Position numbers and translations under genes: made by a program
Notes under the pieces: model-generated
The model's input: only the letters and a program-made list of their open reading frames with translations
Told to the model about the DNA's origin: nothing
Databases searched by the model: none
In this document: piece after piece, positions 48,827-56,417 of the stretch
How positions within the stretch are numbered: position 1 is the stretch's first letter
Layout: each line of letters starts with the position of its first letter
Source of the DNA: Sinorhizobium sp. A49
GTDB taxonomy: Bacteria > Pseudomonadota > Alphaproteobacteria > Rhizobiales > Rhizobiaceae
NCBI RefSeq assembly: GCF_002002725.1
Contig: NZ_MUNW01000062.1
Location: 62,001-126,000, forward strand
Length of the DNA stretch: 64,000 nt
Reading direction: 5' to 3'

Positions 48827-49735
48827 ATGGGGGACTTCATGTCGCTGGATTGGGACAAACTGCGCATCTTTCACGCGGCGGCCGAGGCTGGGTCGTTCAC
48901 GCATGCGGCAGACAAGCTCCATCTCTCTCAGTCGGCGATCAGCCGTCAGGTGAGTTCGCTCGAACAGGATGTCGGCATCAAGCTGTTCCACCGTCACGCA
49001 CGCGGCCTGATCCTGACCGAGCAGGGCGAGATCCTCTACCGGACCGCGCATGAAGTGCTGATGAAGCTTGAAAGCGTCAAGGTTCAGCTGAGCGAAACGA
49101 CGGACAAGCCGAGCGGCAAGCTGCGCATCACGACGACGGTCGGCCTTGGCCAGGGATGGCTCACCGACAAGATCCAGGAGTTCATGTCGCTGCATCCGGA
49201 CGTGCAGGTTCAGCTGATCCTCGACAACGAGGAGCTGGACGTGAACATGCGGCATGCCGATTGCGCCATTCGCCTGCGCCAGCCGCAGCAGTCCGACCTG
49301 ATCCAGCGCAAGCTCTTCACTGTGCACATGCACGTCTACGCGGCACCCTCCTACATCAACAAGCACGGTGAACCGCAGTCGCTTGACGACCTGGACAATC
49401 ACCGCATCATTACCTTCGGTGAGCCAGCGCCGAACTACCTGCTCGACGTCAACTGGCTCGAAATCGCCGGTCGCGATTCCGACAACCCTCGGACTTCGCA
49501 TCTGCAGATCAACAGCCAGACCTCGATCAAGCGTGCCTGCCTTCTCGGCATCGGCATAGCGATGCTGCCGGACTATATCGTCGGCCGCGACCCGGGCCTC
49601 ATCCAGCTTCCGATCGCCGCCGACATTCCGTCGTTCGACACTTACTTCTGTTATCCCGACGAGATGAAGAACGCCGCCAAGCTCAAGGTTTTCCGCGACT
49701 ATATCGTCGCGAAAGCCAGGAACTGGAGCTTTTGA
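48827..49735 (+). CDS. lsrB: LysR-family regulator LsrB (VtlR)
   Basis: 302-residue LysR regulator. The HTH is FHAAAEAGSFTHAADKLHLS (about 16-35) followed by SAISRQVSSLEQDVGIKLF. The effector-binding domain includes LLDVNWLEIAGRD. In S. meliloti LsrB is needed for symbiosis and oxidative stress; in Agrobacterium and Brucella the orthologue VtlR activates abcR2 transcription. Identification rests on the trxB-lsrB order and the neighbouring AbcR RNAs. The start may be ATG at 48839 (MSLDWDK) or 48827. An IS element is inserted 75 bp after its stop. Confidence 0.9.
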   Translation: MGDFMSLDWDKLRIFHAAAEAGSFTHAADKLHLSQSAISRQVSSLEQDVGIKLFHRHARGLILTEQGEILYRTAHEVLMKLESVKVQLSETTDKPSGKLRITTTVGLGQGWLTDKIQEFMSLHPDVQVQLILDNEELDVNMRHADCAIRLRQPQQSDLIQRKLFTVHMHVYAAPSYINKHGEPQSLDDLDNHRIITFGEPAPNYLLDVNWLEIAGRDSDNPRTSHLQINSQTSIKRACLLGIGIAMLPDYIVGRDPGLIQLPIAADIPSFDTYFCYPDEMKNAAKLKVFRDYIVAKARNWSF

Positions 49736-49810
49736 TGTCAATCGCGCCATTGCTCGTTTTGTGAGCAATTGCCAGGAATCGGCGTATCTATCTGATTTTT
49801 TGATGTAATT

Positions 49811-49830
49811 TGTCGATCGTGAAGAACTCG
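49811..49830 (+). repeat. Left terminal inverted repeat of the IS5 element
   Basis: Pairs with the right end at 51353-51372 with 17 of 20 matches. It lies downstream of the transposase stop. Confidence 0.85.
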
Positions 49831-49833
49831 CTT

Positions 49834-51192
49834 TCAGGCAGTTTGCTGCGGTGTTGGTCGGCTCTGGAACGTGAACAGTAGTGCGGCGAACAGACACAAA
49901 AGTTGCCTGAACCATCGCAGCAGGAGGGAGAAGTTGTATCCGGCGGCGGCCAGAACGGCATTGACGGCATCCCCCTGTTCGCCAGCGAGATAATTCCGGT
50001 CCATTCTGTGTTCGCTCTTGAGGTGTCCAATGACGGGTTCGACCGCCGATCGTCGTCGCATCTGGCGTTTTATGGCGGGCGTGATGCGGCGCTTCTGGCC
50101 GCTGGTGAAGACCCTCAGCTTGTGACTTTCGGGAGCATTATGGCCGCGGTATCCAGCATCGGCCAAAATGCGGGAGAGCTCGTTGCCGATCATCTTTTCC
50201 ATATCCGGAATGACGGTCGCGAGCGTGTGGCCGTCGTAAGGATTGCCGGGCAGCGCGGTGGCGTGCAGGGCGAACTGCCCGCCCTTTGAACGGTTCAGTG
50301 TTGTGGCCACAGACACCTTCACGCCGAACTCATAGGGCTTGTGCGCCTTGCCTTTACCAATGCACTCGACCTCGTCGGCATGCAGGCTGTAGATCTTGCG
50401 GCCGCGCTGACGTTGCCGCTGCGCGATGACCGTTTTTGCCTGATAAAGCGACCATTTGAAGATCGCGTCGAGTTGTTCGTCGCCGGCGATCTGACGCTCG
50501 ATGTCGCGAACGGTGCGGCCGAGATAGGTCTTCAACTTGCGCAGCGCCTTGCCGGCCCGTTTGAACTGCTTCGCATGAGCGTAGCGCTGGTGCTGGATAA
50601 GGGCGAATTTGCCGACCCGATGATAGCTCTGGCGCAGATCGAGCCCCATTTTCTTCGCCAGCCGCACCAGCCGTTCGCGCGCCCGGTGAATAAGCTTGGC
50701 ATCCGTCGGGAACATGACGTTCTTCGGTTGAACGGTGGTGTCGACGATCACCTGCCGCGTATCCTGTGGCTTCATCGCGCCTGTCTTGACTGCCACGGCC
50801 AGGCTCTCCTGCAAGAGCGCGCCGATCCGCGCCTCGCCCATGCGCTGCCGCCAGCGCGTCATCGAGGAGCGGTCGAACGATAATTCGTGCCGAAAGAACT
50901 CCTCGCCGCACAGGTACTGAAAATAGGGGTTCTCCACCCAGCGCTCGCACAGCGCCTCGTCCGACAGGTTGAACGTGTGCTTCAGAATGGCCAGCCCCGC
51001 CATCAGCCGCGTCGGCAATGGCGGCATGCCCGCTCCGTCCGAATACACCGTCCCAAAGCGGGCTTCCAGCACAGGCCAGTCAATAGCCTGTGCCAGACGC
51101 ACCAGTTCGTGCTTCATATTGATGATCTGGTCGAGCCGGGATCGGAACAAATCCTGTTCACCCGTTTGGCGCCGTTCGCGTGGTTTACCCAT
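49834..51192 (-). CDS. IS5-family transposase
   Basis: 452-residue DDE transposase. N-terminal IS5-type domain (DUF772-like) has LMAGLAILKHTFNLSDEALC and WRQRMGEARIGALL; the catalytic residues are D151 (VIVDTTVQPKN), D345 (RILADAGYRG) and E385 (SAVEPVIGHLKSEHRMDRNYL). The frame is intact from start to stop, so the element may still be active. Start is ATG at 51192. The gene points back towards lsrB, opposite to lsrB transcription. Confidence 0.93.
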   Translation of the reverse strand: MGKPRERRQTGEQDLFRSRLDQIINMKHELVRLAQAIDWPVLEARFGTVYSDGAGMPPLPTRLMAGLAILKHTFNLSDEALCERWVENPYFQYLCGEEFFRHELSFDRSSMTRWRQRMGEARIGALLQESLAVAVKTGAMKPQDTRQVIVDTTVQPKNVMFPTDAKLIHRARERLVRLAKKMGLDLRQSYHRVGKFALIQHQRYAHAKQFKRAGKALRKLKTYLGRTVRDIERQIAGDEQLDAIFKWSLYQAKTVIAQRQRQRGRKIYSLHADEVECIGKGKAHKPYEFGVKVSVATTLNRSKGGQFALHATALPGNPYDGHTLATVIPDMEKMIGNELSRILADAGYRGHNAPESHKLRVFTSGQKRRITPAIKRQMRRRSAVEPVIGHLKSEHRMDRNYLAGEQGDAVNAVLAAAGYNFSLLLRWFRQLLCLFAALLFTFQSRPTPQQTA

Positions 51193-51352
51193 TCCTGGCT
51201 CTCCGATTCACCGCGATAAACCCAGTGAATCACGCTTCGCCAACCAGGCAAACCTCAAACTGATATTGCAAGGAAACAGCCTGTTCGGCGGCCGTTTCCT
51301 GCAATTAGAAGATCTGCAGATCCCTCGATCCATACGTCAAATCAGCGGCTTC

Positions 51353-51372
51353 CGAGTTCTTCACGGCCGACT
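51353..51372 (-). repeat. Right terminal inverted repeat of the IS5 element
   Basis: Reads AGTCGGCCGTGAAGAACTCG on the minus strand. It lies upstream of the transposase gene, and the first abcR promoter begins about 100 bp beyond it. Confidence 0.85.
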
Positions 51373-51446
51373 AATTTCTATGGTTCGGCGCATTTTTTGC
51401 GCCGCACTTTGTGTTTTCGATGCAAAGTTGGGCAGTGATGCGCACA

Positions 51447-51462
51447 TGACATGGCTGACATG
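51447..51462 (+). promoter_or_regulatory. Direct repeat upstream of the first AbcR RNA, possible LsrB site
   Basis: TGACATG occurs twice (51447-51453 and 51456-51462), about 48-63 bp upstream of the predicted start of the first AbcR RNA. A LysR regulator such as LsrB could bind here; this is a guess from position. The repeat sits between the IS end and the promoter. Confidence 0.3.
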
Positions 51463-51474
51463 CATATTAAATGA

Positions 51475-51503
51475 TTGCTGCTCGCCCAAAAAAGCAGCAT
51501 ACC
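51475..51503 (+). promoter_or_regulatory. Predicted promoter of the first AbcR RNA
   Basis: TTGCTG (-35, 51475-51480) and CATACC (-10, 51498-51503) with a 17-bp spacer. The start of transcription is predicted near 51510. Confidence 0.6.
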
Positions 51504-51509
51504 ACCCTC

Positions 51510-51629
51510 AGCTGATGCATCTTTGGTGGCTTCTCCTCCCAGTGCCACCGCAGCAGCTGTTCCCCTCTGGAGGTTTTAATTACCTTCACAACTATAAGGG
51601 CCCAAGTCATCTTGTGGCCCTCTTTTTTT
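51510..51629 (+). ncRNA. abcR: AbcR-type trans-acting small RNA (alpha-r15), first copy
   Basis: About 120-nt RNA. It carries the conserved anti-Shine-Dalgarno loop CTTCTCCTCCC (51530-51540), the repeated core TCCCCTCTGGAGGTTTTAATT and a rho-independent terminator (AGGGCC..GGCCCT followed by T7). AbcR RNAs are Hfq-dependent and block translation of ABC-transporter binding-protein mRNAs, for example livK in S. meliloti. Ends are estimated from promoter and terminator. Which of the two is AbcR1 or AbcR2 is not certain from sequence alone. Confidence 0.88.
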
Positions 51630-51656
51630 GTCTACTGTTTAGGACACGGGCGAGCC

Positions 51657-51670
51657 GTGACGAAATTCAC
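51657..51670. promoter_or_regulatory. GTGA-N6-TCAC palindrome upstream of the second AbcR RNA
   Basis: GTGACGAAATTCAC, followed by A, resembles a CRP/FNR-type consensus (TGTGA-N6-TCACA). It lies between the first AbcR terminator and the -35 of the second copy, centred about 52 bp upstream of its predicted start. The first copy has no such site, so the two RNAs may be controlled differently. Confidence 0.45.
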
Positions 51671-51679
51671 AGCCGGCTA

Positions 51680-51708
51680 TTGAAAGCCGGTCCTTCGCTT
51701 CCCATATC
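51680..51708 (+). promoter_or_regulatory. Predicted promoter of the second AbcR RNA
   Basis: TTGAAA (-35, 51680-51685) and CATATC (-10, 51703-51708) with a 17-bp spacer. Transcription is predicted to start near 51716. Confidence 0.65.
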
Positions 51709-51715
51709 AAAATGC

Positions 51716-51834
51716 AGCTGATGCATTCTTGGTGGCTTTCTCCTCCCCGCCACCGCAGCAGCTGTTCCCCTCTGGAGGTTTTAATTACCTTCACAACTAC
51801 AAGGGCCCAGGTTTTCTTGCGGCCCTCTTTTTTT
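51716..51834 (+). ncRNA. abcR: AbcR-type trans-acting small RNA (alpha-r15), second copy
   Basis: About 119-nt RNA, nearly identical to the first copy from AGCTGATGCAT to the terminator. It has the anti-SD motif TTTCTCCTCCCC (51737-51748), CAGCAGCTGTTCCCCTCTGG, and the terminator AGGGCC/GGCCCT with T7. The promoter differs from that of the first copy. Tandem AbcR genes between lsrB and an ArsR-type gene are recalled from S. meliloti and Agrobacterium. Confidence 0.88.
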
Positions 51835-51840
51835 GCCCAT

Positions 51841-51873
51841 TTTCCCGTTCACGTCCCCAATTTCCCGTTCACG
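51841..51873 (+). repeat. Two-copy 13-bp direct repeat before the arsR gene
   Basis: TTTCCCGTTCACG occurs at 51841-51853 and 51861-51873, period 20 bp (two helical turns). This spacing suits a pair of regulator half-sites or a duplicated -35 region. Confidence 0.5.
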
Positions 51874-51886
51874 CCCTTGTGATTTG

Positions 51887-51919
51887 TATATCGATCATAT
51901 CCGATACACTTATCGATAA
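51887..51919. promoter_or_regulatory. Probable ArsR operator
   Basis: Perfect palindrome TTATCGATAA (51910-51919) plus a second ATCGAT-centred motif (TATATCGATCATAT, 51887-51900), 22-40 bp before the arsR start. ArsR/SmtB regulators usually bind such dyads in their own promoter. Confidence 0.55.
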
Positions 51920-51940
51920 ACCACGATATGGCGATAAACG

Positions 51941-52231
51941 ATGGATCGAGACGAAATCTTCAAGGCCCTGGCGCACCCCGCAAGAGTGAACATCCTTGCC
52001 TGGTTGAAAGAGCCGCAGGCGCATTTCCCGACGCAGGAGCATCCGTTTGAAATGGGTGTATGCGCCGGTCAGTTCGAGCGCTGCGGCCTGTCGCAATCCA
52101 CCGTGTCCTCGCATCTCGCCATCCTTCAGCGCGCCGGCCTGGTGACGACCAAGCGTCTTGGCCAATGGGTCTTCTACAAGCGCAACGAAGAGACGATTGC
52201 CGCGTTCCTCAAGGACATCGGCAGCCTGTGA
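51941..52231 (+). CDS. ArsR/SmtB-family transcriptional regulator
   Basis: 96-residue winged-HTH repressor. Starts MDRDEIFKALAHPARVNILA, then the recognition region LSQSTVSSHLAILQRAGLVT and FYKRNEETIAAFLKDIG. Two Cys residues (VCAGQFERCGLS) sit near the recognition helix and could respond to metals or thiol-reactive compounds. The OYE reductase gene begins 44 bp downstream on the same strand, so the pair forms an operon likely controlled by this protein and by the palindrome in its promoter. Inducer unknown. Confidence 0.92.
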   Translation: MDRDEIFKALAHPARVNILAWLKEPQAHFPTQEHPFEMGVCAGQFERCGLSQSTVSSHLAILQRAGLVTTKRLGQWVFYKRNEETIAAFLKDIGSL

Positions 52232-52274
52232 CTACCTCCTCCCAAAGACCAAACTGAAACCGAAAGGACCTGCA

Positions 52275-53396
52275 ATGGCTACCCTCTTCGATCCCATTAC
52301 CGTCGGCGACATCGCCTTGAAGAACCGCATCGTCATGGCGCCGCTGACGCGCAATCGTTCGCCGAAGGCCGTGCCCAACACGCTCAACGCCACCTATTAC
52401 GAACAGCGCGCGTCGGCGGGCCTGCTGATCACCGAGGCAACCGCGATCACCCAGCAGGGGCAAGGCTATGCCGACGTCCCCGGCCTCTACACGCCCGAAG
52501 CGCTGGATGGCTGGCGCAAGGTCACAGATGCCGTGCATGCCAGGGGTGGTCGCATTGTCGTGCAGATGTGGCACGTCGGTCGCATCTCGCACGATACGCT
52601 GCAGCCGGGCGGCGGCAAGCCGGTGGCGCCTTCGGCGATCCGCGCCAAGTCCAAGACATATCTCATCAATCCGGACGGCACCGGCTCGTTTGCCGAAACC
52701 TCCGAGCCGCGTGCACTCGATATCTCCGAGCTTGATGGGATCGTCGAGGACTATCGCAAGGCGGCCCGGGCAGCCATCGACGCCGGCTTCGACGGCGTTG
52801 AAATCCACGCGGCCAATGGCTATCTCATCGACCAGTTCCTGCGTTCCGGCTCGAACGAGCGCACCGACGCCTATGGCGGCTCGATCGAGAACCGTGCCCG
52901 CTTCCTTTTCCAGGTGGTCGACGCCATCACATCGGAGATCGGAGCCGGTCGTGTGGGTATTAGGCTTTCGCCGGTGACGCCTGCTAACGACGCCTTCGAT
53001 CCGGAGCCGCAGCCGCTGTTCAGCTATGTCGTCAAGCACCTGGCCCGCTATCCCCTCGCCTATATCCACATCATCGAGGGTGCGACCGGCGGTCCGCGCG
53101 ACCACCAGCAGGGTGAACGTCCGTTCGATTATGCTGCGCTGCGTGCCGTCTACGTTGCCGCCGGCGGCAAGGCCGCCTGGATGACGAACAACGGCTATGA
53201 TCGCGATCTCGCGGCAGAAACGGTCAAGAACGGTGAGGCAGATCTGGTCGCCTTCGGTAAGCCGTTCATTGCCAATCCGGACCTCGTCGAGCGGCTGAAG
53301 GAGAACGCTGCCTTGAACGCGCCGGACCAGGCGACGTTCTATGGCGGTGACGCCAAGGGGTATACCGACTACCCATCCCTTGAACAGGTTGCCTGA
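52275..53396 (+). CDS. nemA: Old Yellow Enzyme-family alkene reductase (NemA-like)
   Basis: 373-residue FMN flavoenzyme that reduces activated double bonds or nitro groups with NAD(P)H. Signatures: MAPLTRNRSPK near the N-terminus, QMWHVGRISH, GVEIHAANGYLIDQFLRSGSN (catalytic H-x-x-N and the following loop), and LVAFGKPFIANPDLV at the FMN phosphate site. A thiol-sensing ArsR next door suggests induction by electrophiles, as is known for other NemA-type systems. ATG at 52275 follows AAGGACC. Confidence 0.9.
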   Translation: MATLFDPITVGDIALKNRIVMAPLTRNRSPKAVPNTLNATYYEQRASAGLLITEATAITQQGQGYADVPGLYTPEALDGWRKVTDAVHARGGRIVVQMWHVGRISHDTLQPGGGKPVAPSAIRAKSKTYLINPDGTGSFAETSEPRALDISELDGIVEDYRKAARAAIDAGFDGVEIHAANGYLIDQFLRSGSNERTDAYGGSIENRARFLFQVVDAITSEIGAGRVGIRLSPVTPANDAFDPEPQPLFSYVVKHLARYPLAYIHIIEGATGGPRDHQQGERPFDYAALRAVYVAAGGKAAWMTNNGYDRDLAAETVKNGEADLVAFGKPFIANPDLVERLKENAALNAPDQATFYGGDAKGYTDYPSLEQVA

Positions 53397-53462
53397 CGTT
53401 CCCACATGCTCACATGCCCCGTCGTTCGACGGGGCATGTTTCCCTGGGAAGTCTTTCCATTC

Positions 53463-54266
53463 ATGTCGTCTTCTTATTTCGAGAAATGGTCATTGCTGCC
53501 CGATGGCGAGGTGATCGTTACCCCCTCCAGTCATCTTTATCCCGTTCGCTATCGAAACGGTGCGGCGATGCTGAAGATCGCTCACGACCCGGAAGAGAAG
53601 TTCGGCCGTCTGCCACTGGCCTACTGGAACGGGCAAGGTGCGGCGCGCGTGTATCAATCGGACGCTGACGCCGTTCTGATGGAGCGCACGGACAGTCAGA
53701 GAAACCTCTTTCATATGGCGATGACGGGAGGCGATGTGGACGTAACGCGCATCATCTGCCGCACCGTCGCCAGGCTTCATGCGCCGCGTTCGACCCCGGT
53801 TCCCTCAGATCTGGTCCCTCTCGACAAGTGGTTCGCCTCGCTCGAGGCGGCCGCTCCCGTTCATGGCGGCCTTTTTGCGCGGGCACTCGATGCGGCGAAA
53901 ACCTTACTTGCCGATCCGGAGCCGCCTGTCGTGCTGCACGGTGACGTTCACCACGCCAATATTCTCGATTTCGGCGATCGCGGCTGGCTGGCGATCGACC
54001 CGAAACGCGTTGTTGGCGACCGCGGTTACGACTATGCCAACCTGTTCTGCAATCCCGAACTGCCGCTGGTGACCGCGCCGGGCCGGCTGCAGCGGCATCT
54101 GCCCGTTGTTGCCGAGGAGACGGGGCTCCCGCCACGCCGGATCCTTCATTGGGTTCTTGCCTATGCCGGGCTTTCCGCCGCCTGGTTCCTCGAGGATGGT
54201 GATGATCCCGGCGTCGAAAGTGATCTGATCATGGCCGGCATCGCCATCGCCGAACTCGACCGCTAG
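53463..54266 (+). CDS. APH(6)-like aminoglycoside phosphotransferase family protein
   Basis: 267-residue kinase of the streptomycin 6-phosphotransferase / hydroxyurea-resistance family. Catalytic Brenner motif LHGDVHHANILDF (about 160-172) and the metal-binding IDPKRVVGDRGYDYA (about 181-195) are intact. Such proteins are common chromosomal genes in rhizobia and may not give high resistance. ATG at 53463 (MSSSYFEKWSLLPDG) chosen. It overlaps the stop of the convergent XRE gene by 4 bp. Confidence 0.87.
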   Translation: MSSSYFEKWSLLPDGEVIVTPSSHLYPVRYRNGAAMLKIAHDPEEKFGRLPLAYWNGQGAARVYQSDADAVLMERTDSQRNLFHMAMTGGDVDVTRIICRTVARLHAPRSTPVPSDLVPLDKWFASLEAAAPVHGGLFARALDAAKTLLADPEPPVVLHGDVHHANILDFGDRGWLAIDPKRVVGDRGYDYANLFCNPELPLVTAPGRLQRHLPVVAEETGLPPRRILHWVLAYAGLSAAWFLEDGDDPGVESDLIMAGIAIAELDR

Positions 54267-54838
54267 GTTGCGCCCGTTTTCAATAGGATAACCGCGTAGG
54301 TGCAAGGCTCCGTGTCGTCGTTGCGAAAGACGCAATCCTGTGGCGCACCAAGCTCCAGGCAGTCTCCCTCGCCAAGGACATGTGTCTCGTTGCCCTCCAC
54401 GAAGGTGAGGCGTCCGAGTTTCACCCATATCCATCGCCGATGAAAGGCATAGGCTGCGGCCGGGATCGGCACTTCCGTCCCTGCCGGAAGCTCGACCTCG
54501 ACGAGGTCGAGCGGCTGGTCCGACATCGCCGAGACATGGCGGCGAAGATAGCCACTCTGCGGGTCGCGCCAAACCGGCTGGTCCTCGCGTCGCGACAGCC
54601 TGCCCTGGCTCATCTCGGCACGTGCAATCAGGCTCGACATTGTCAGGCCGAAAGCGCCTGCAAGTCGAGCCAGCAGCGTTGCCGTCGGGCTGCTGCCTGC
54701 GCGCTCGATTTTGTGGATCATCGTGCGGGAGACGCCGGAGCGTTCGGCCAGCTCACTCAGCGACCAGCCGCGGATTTCCCTTTCGAGGCGGATACGCTCG
54801 CTGATGCGTTGATCGAGACTGTACACTTTAGTATCCAT
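54263..54838 (-). CDS. XRE-family regulator with C-terminal cupin domain
   Basis: 191-residue regulator. HTH ELAERSGVSRTMIHKIERAGSSPTATLLARLAGAFG (about 30-64) and a C-terminal cupin (about 115-185) with VELPAGTEVPIP and HVLGEGDCLELGA. Such proteins sense small molecules and control detoxification or amino-acid genes. It is divergent from the PAT-like acetyltransferase (25 bp between the starts), with an operator between them, and so probably represses it and itself. ATG at 54838. Confidence 0.92.
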   Translation of the reverse strand: MDTKVYSLDQRISERIRLEREIRGWSLSELAERSGVSRTMIHKIERAGSSPTATLLARLAGAFGLTMSSLIARAEMSQGRLSRREDQPVWRDPQSGYLRRHVSAMSDQPLDLVEVELPAGTEVPIPAAAYAFHRRWIWVKLGRLTFVEGNETHVLGEGDCLELGAPQDCVFRNDDTEPCTYAVILLKTGAT

Positions 54839-54857
54839 CGCATACTTATATAGTGTA
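54821..54857. promoter_or_regulatory. Nested palindromic operator between the XRE regulator and acetyltransferase
   Basis: Outer inverted repeat GTACACT / AGTGTAC (54821-54827, 54851-54857) encloses an inner one AGTAT / ATACT around CCATCGC. It overlaps the start codon of the XRE gene and the promoter of the acetyltransferase gene. A good site for XRE autorepression. Confidence 0.6.
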
Positions 54858-54862
54858 CGAAC

Positions 54863-55384
54863 ATGCGGGGCAACATGCTGATCAGACAAGCAAGGGAAGA
54901 TGACCTGTCGGTTATCTGCGAGATCTACAACGACGCGGTGGCCAACACGACCGCCATCTGGAACGAGACGATCGTCGATGTCGCCAATCGCTCTGCCTGG
55001 CTCAAGGCGCGACGTGAAGCGGGATACCCGGTGCTGGTCGCCATATCCGATGCTGGTGAAATCGTCGGCTACGCCTCCTTTGGCGACTGGCGGGCGTTTG
55101 ATGGCTACCGGCACACCGTCGAGCATTCCGTCTATGTCCAAAGCGACAGCCGTGGCGGCGGTATCGGCCGCAAGCTGATGCTCGCCTTGATCGCCGAGGC
55201 CGAGCGGCTCGACAAGCATGTGATGGTGGCGGGGATAGAGTCGGAAAACACCGCTTCGATCGGGCTTCACCAGCAACTGGGTTTCACCGAGACCGGCCGG
55301 ATGCGCGAAGTCGGAACGAAATTCGGCCGTTGGCTCGATCTGACCTTCATGCAGTTGGTGCTCACCACCGGCTCACCCGCTTGA
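54863..55384 (+). CDS. GNAT acetyltransferase, phosphinothricin acetyltransferase-like
   Basis: 173-residue acetyl-CoA-dependent N-acetyltransferase. It has IRQAREDDLSVICEIYNDAV, the EHSVYVQSDSRGGGIGRKLM motif A region with the acetyl-CoA pyrophosphate loop (RGGGIGRK), and ENTASIGLHQQLGF. This matches the PAT/bar and methionine-sulfone/MddA group, which acetylates phosphinothricin, methionine sulfoximine or similar. ATG at 54863 or 54875. It is divergent from the XRE-cupin regulator, suggesting an inducible detoxification unit. Confidence 0.88.
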   Translation: MRGNMLIRQAREDDLSVICEIYNDAVANTTAIWNETIVDVANRSAWLKARREAGYPVLVAISDAGEIVGYASFGDWRAFDGYRHTVEHSVYVQSDSRGGGIGRKLMLALIAEAERLDKHVMVAGIESENTASIGLHQQLGFTETGRMREVGTKFGRWLDLTFMQLVLTTGSPA

Positions 55385-55463
55385 CGGAGCGGTTTTTCCG
55401 CAGCGCGCGAGATGCTATGTAGGAAGCCGGTCAGTTTCGGCGAAGCATTGTGGGCGACACGGT

Positions 55464-56417
55464 ATGGGGAACGGCAGCTCGGAAAGTCTTGCGTTTGCTG
55501 TCAGAGCTCTGCTCGCGCTGCTGCTCGCGGTGACCATAGGGCGGCCGGATATTGCTTACGCCCGCATCGACGAATTGCCGGTGCGCGCCAAATGCATCTA
55601 TGTCGGCCAATCGGCGACGGACCCGTCCAAATCACTCTGCGTCAGCAAGGAGAGCTTCGAGCGCGACGTTTGCGGCGTCATAGATCACTACGCCACAGCC
55701 AATGATCTGCCTCCGGCTTTTTTCGCACGCCTGATCTGGCGTGAAAGCCTGTTCCGTCCGAACGCGGTCAGCCCGAAAGGAGCCGAAGGCATCGCGCAGT
55801 TCATGCCGGGTACGGCGAAAATGCGCGGCCTTTCCAACAGCTTCGATGTCATTGCCGCCCTGGGGAAATCGGCCGAGTATCTCGGTGAGCTGAAGGCGCG
55901 CTATGGCAATCTCGGGTTTGCGGCTGCCGCCTACAATGCGGGCGAAAATGGGCTGGAGCGTTTTCTGGAGGTGGACTGGCTGCCCTCAGAGACGCGCAAC
56001 TATGTGCTGGCAATCACTGCCTTTAGCGTCGAGGACTGGCGGGACAATCCGCCCAAGGTGCTCGATCTGACGCTCGACAAGAACAAAAATTTCCTCGAAG
56101 GCTGCGTGGCGCTGGCAAGCACGCGCCAGCTGCGCGAGATCGACGTGATCGACGAGGCGGAGTGGGCGCCCTGGGGCGTGCAGCTTGCAGCCCATTTTCA
56201 GAAGTCCATTGCGCAGCGGTTGTTCGTCAATGCCATCAAACGCCTGCCGGACCCTATCCGCAGCGAAAAGGCGCTGCTGCTGCGCGAACGCAACGCCAGC
56301 TTCGGCCGCCGCATTCGCTATGCCGCTCGCATCGGCCGAGACAGCCAGGCGGACGCCAATGCGCTATGCGCCACCATCCGGAAAAATGGTGGCGCCTGTC
56401 TGGTTTTCAGGAACTGA
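55464..56417 (+). CDS. Lytic transglycosylase domain protein (SLT family)
   Basis: 317-residue exported enzyme. N-terminal hydrophobic signal (ALLALLLAVTIGRP), then the goose-type/SLT lysozyme fold: FFARLIWRESLFRPNAVSPKGAEGIAQFMPGTA with catalytic Glu (ES), and AAAYNAGENGLERFL. It cleaves glycan strands in the periplasm. A C-terminal region of about 140 residues (from about 180) is not assigned. It ends 11 bp inside the convergent reductase gene. Confidence 0.9.
   Translation: MGNGSSESLAFAVRALLALLLAVTIGRPDIAYARIDELPVRAKCIYVGQSATDPSKSLCVSKESFERDVCGVIDHYATANDLPPAFFARLIWRESLFRPNAVSPKGAEGIAQFMPGTAKMRGLSNSFDVIAALGKSAEYLGELKARYGNLGFAAAAYNAGENGLERFLEVDWLPSETRNYVLAITAFSVEDWRDNPPKVLDLTLDKNKNFLEGCVALASTRQLREIDVIDEAEWAPWGVQLAAHFQKSIAQRLFVNAIKRLPDPIRSEKALLLRERNASFGRRIRYAARIGRDSQADANALCATIRKNGGACLVFRN

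Larger units (their letters stand above)
49811..51372. mobile_element. Complete IS5-family insertion sequence
   Basis: 1562-bp element. Ends are 20-bp imperfect inverted repeats: IRL 49811-49830 (TGTCGATCGTGAAGAACTCG) and IRR 51353-51372, which match at 17 of 20 bases. AATT flanks both sides (49807-49810 and 51373-51376) and is a likely 4-bp target duplication, although its palindromic nature leaves the exact boundary ambiguous by a few bases. One transposase gene fills most of the element. It lies between lsrB and the tandem AbcR RNAs. Confidence 0.88.
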
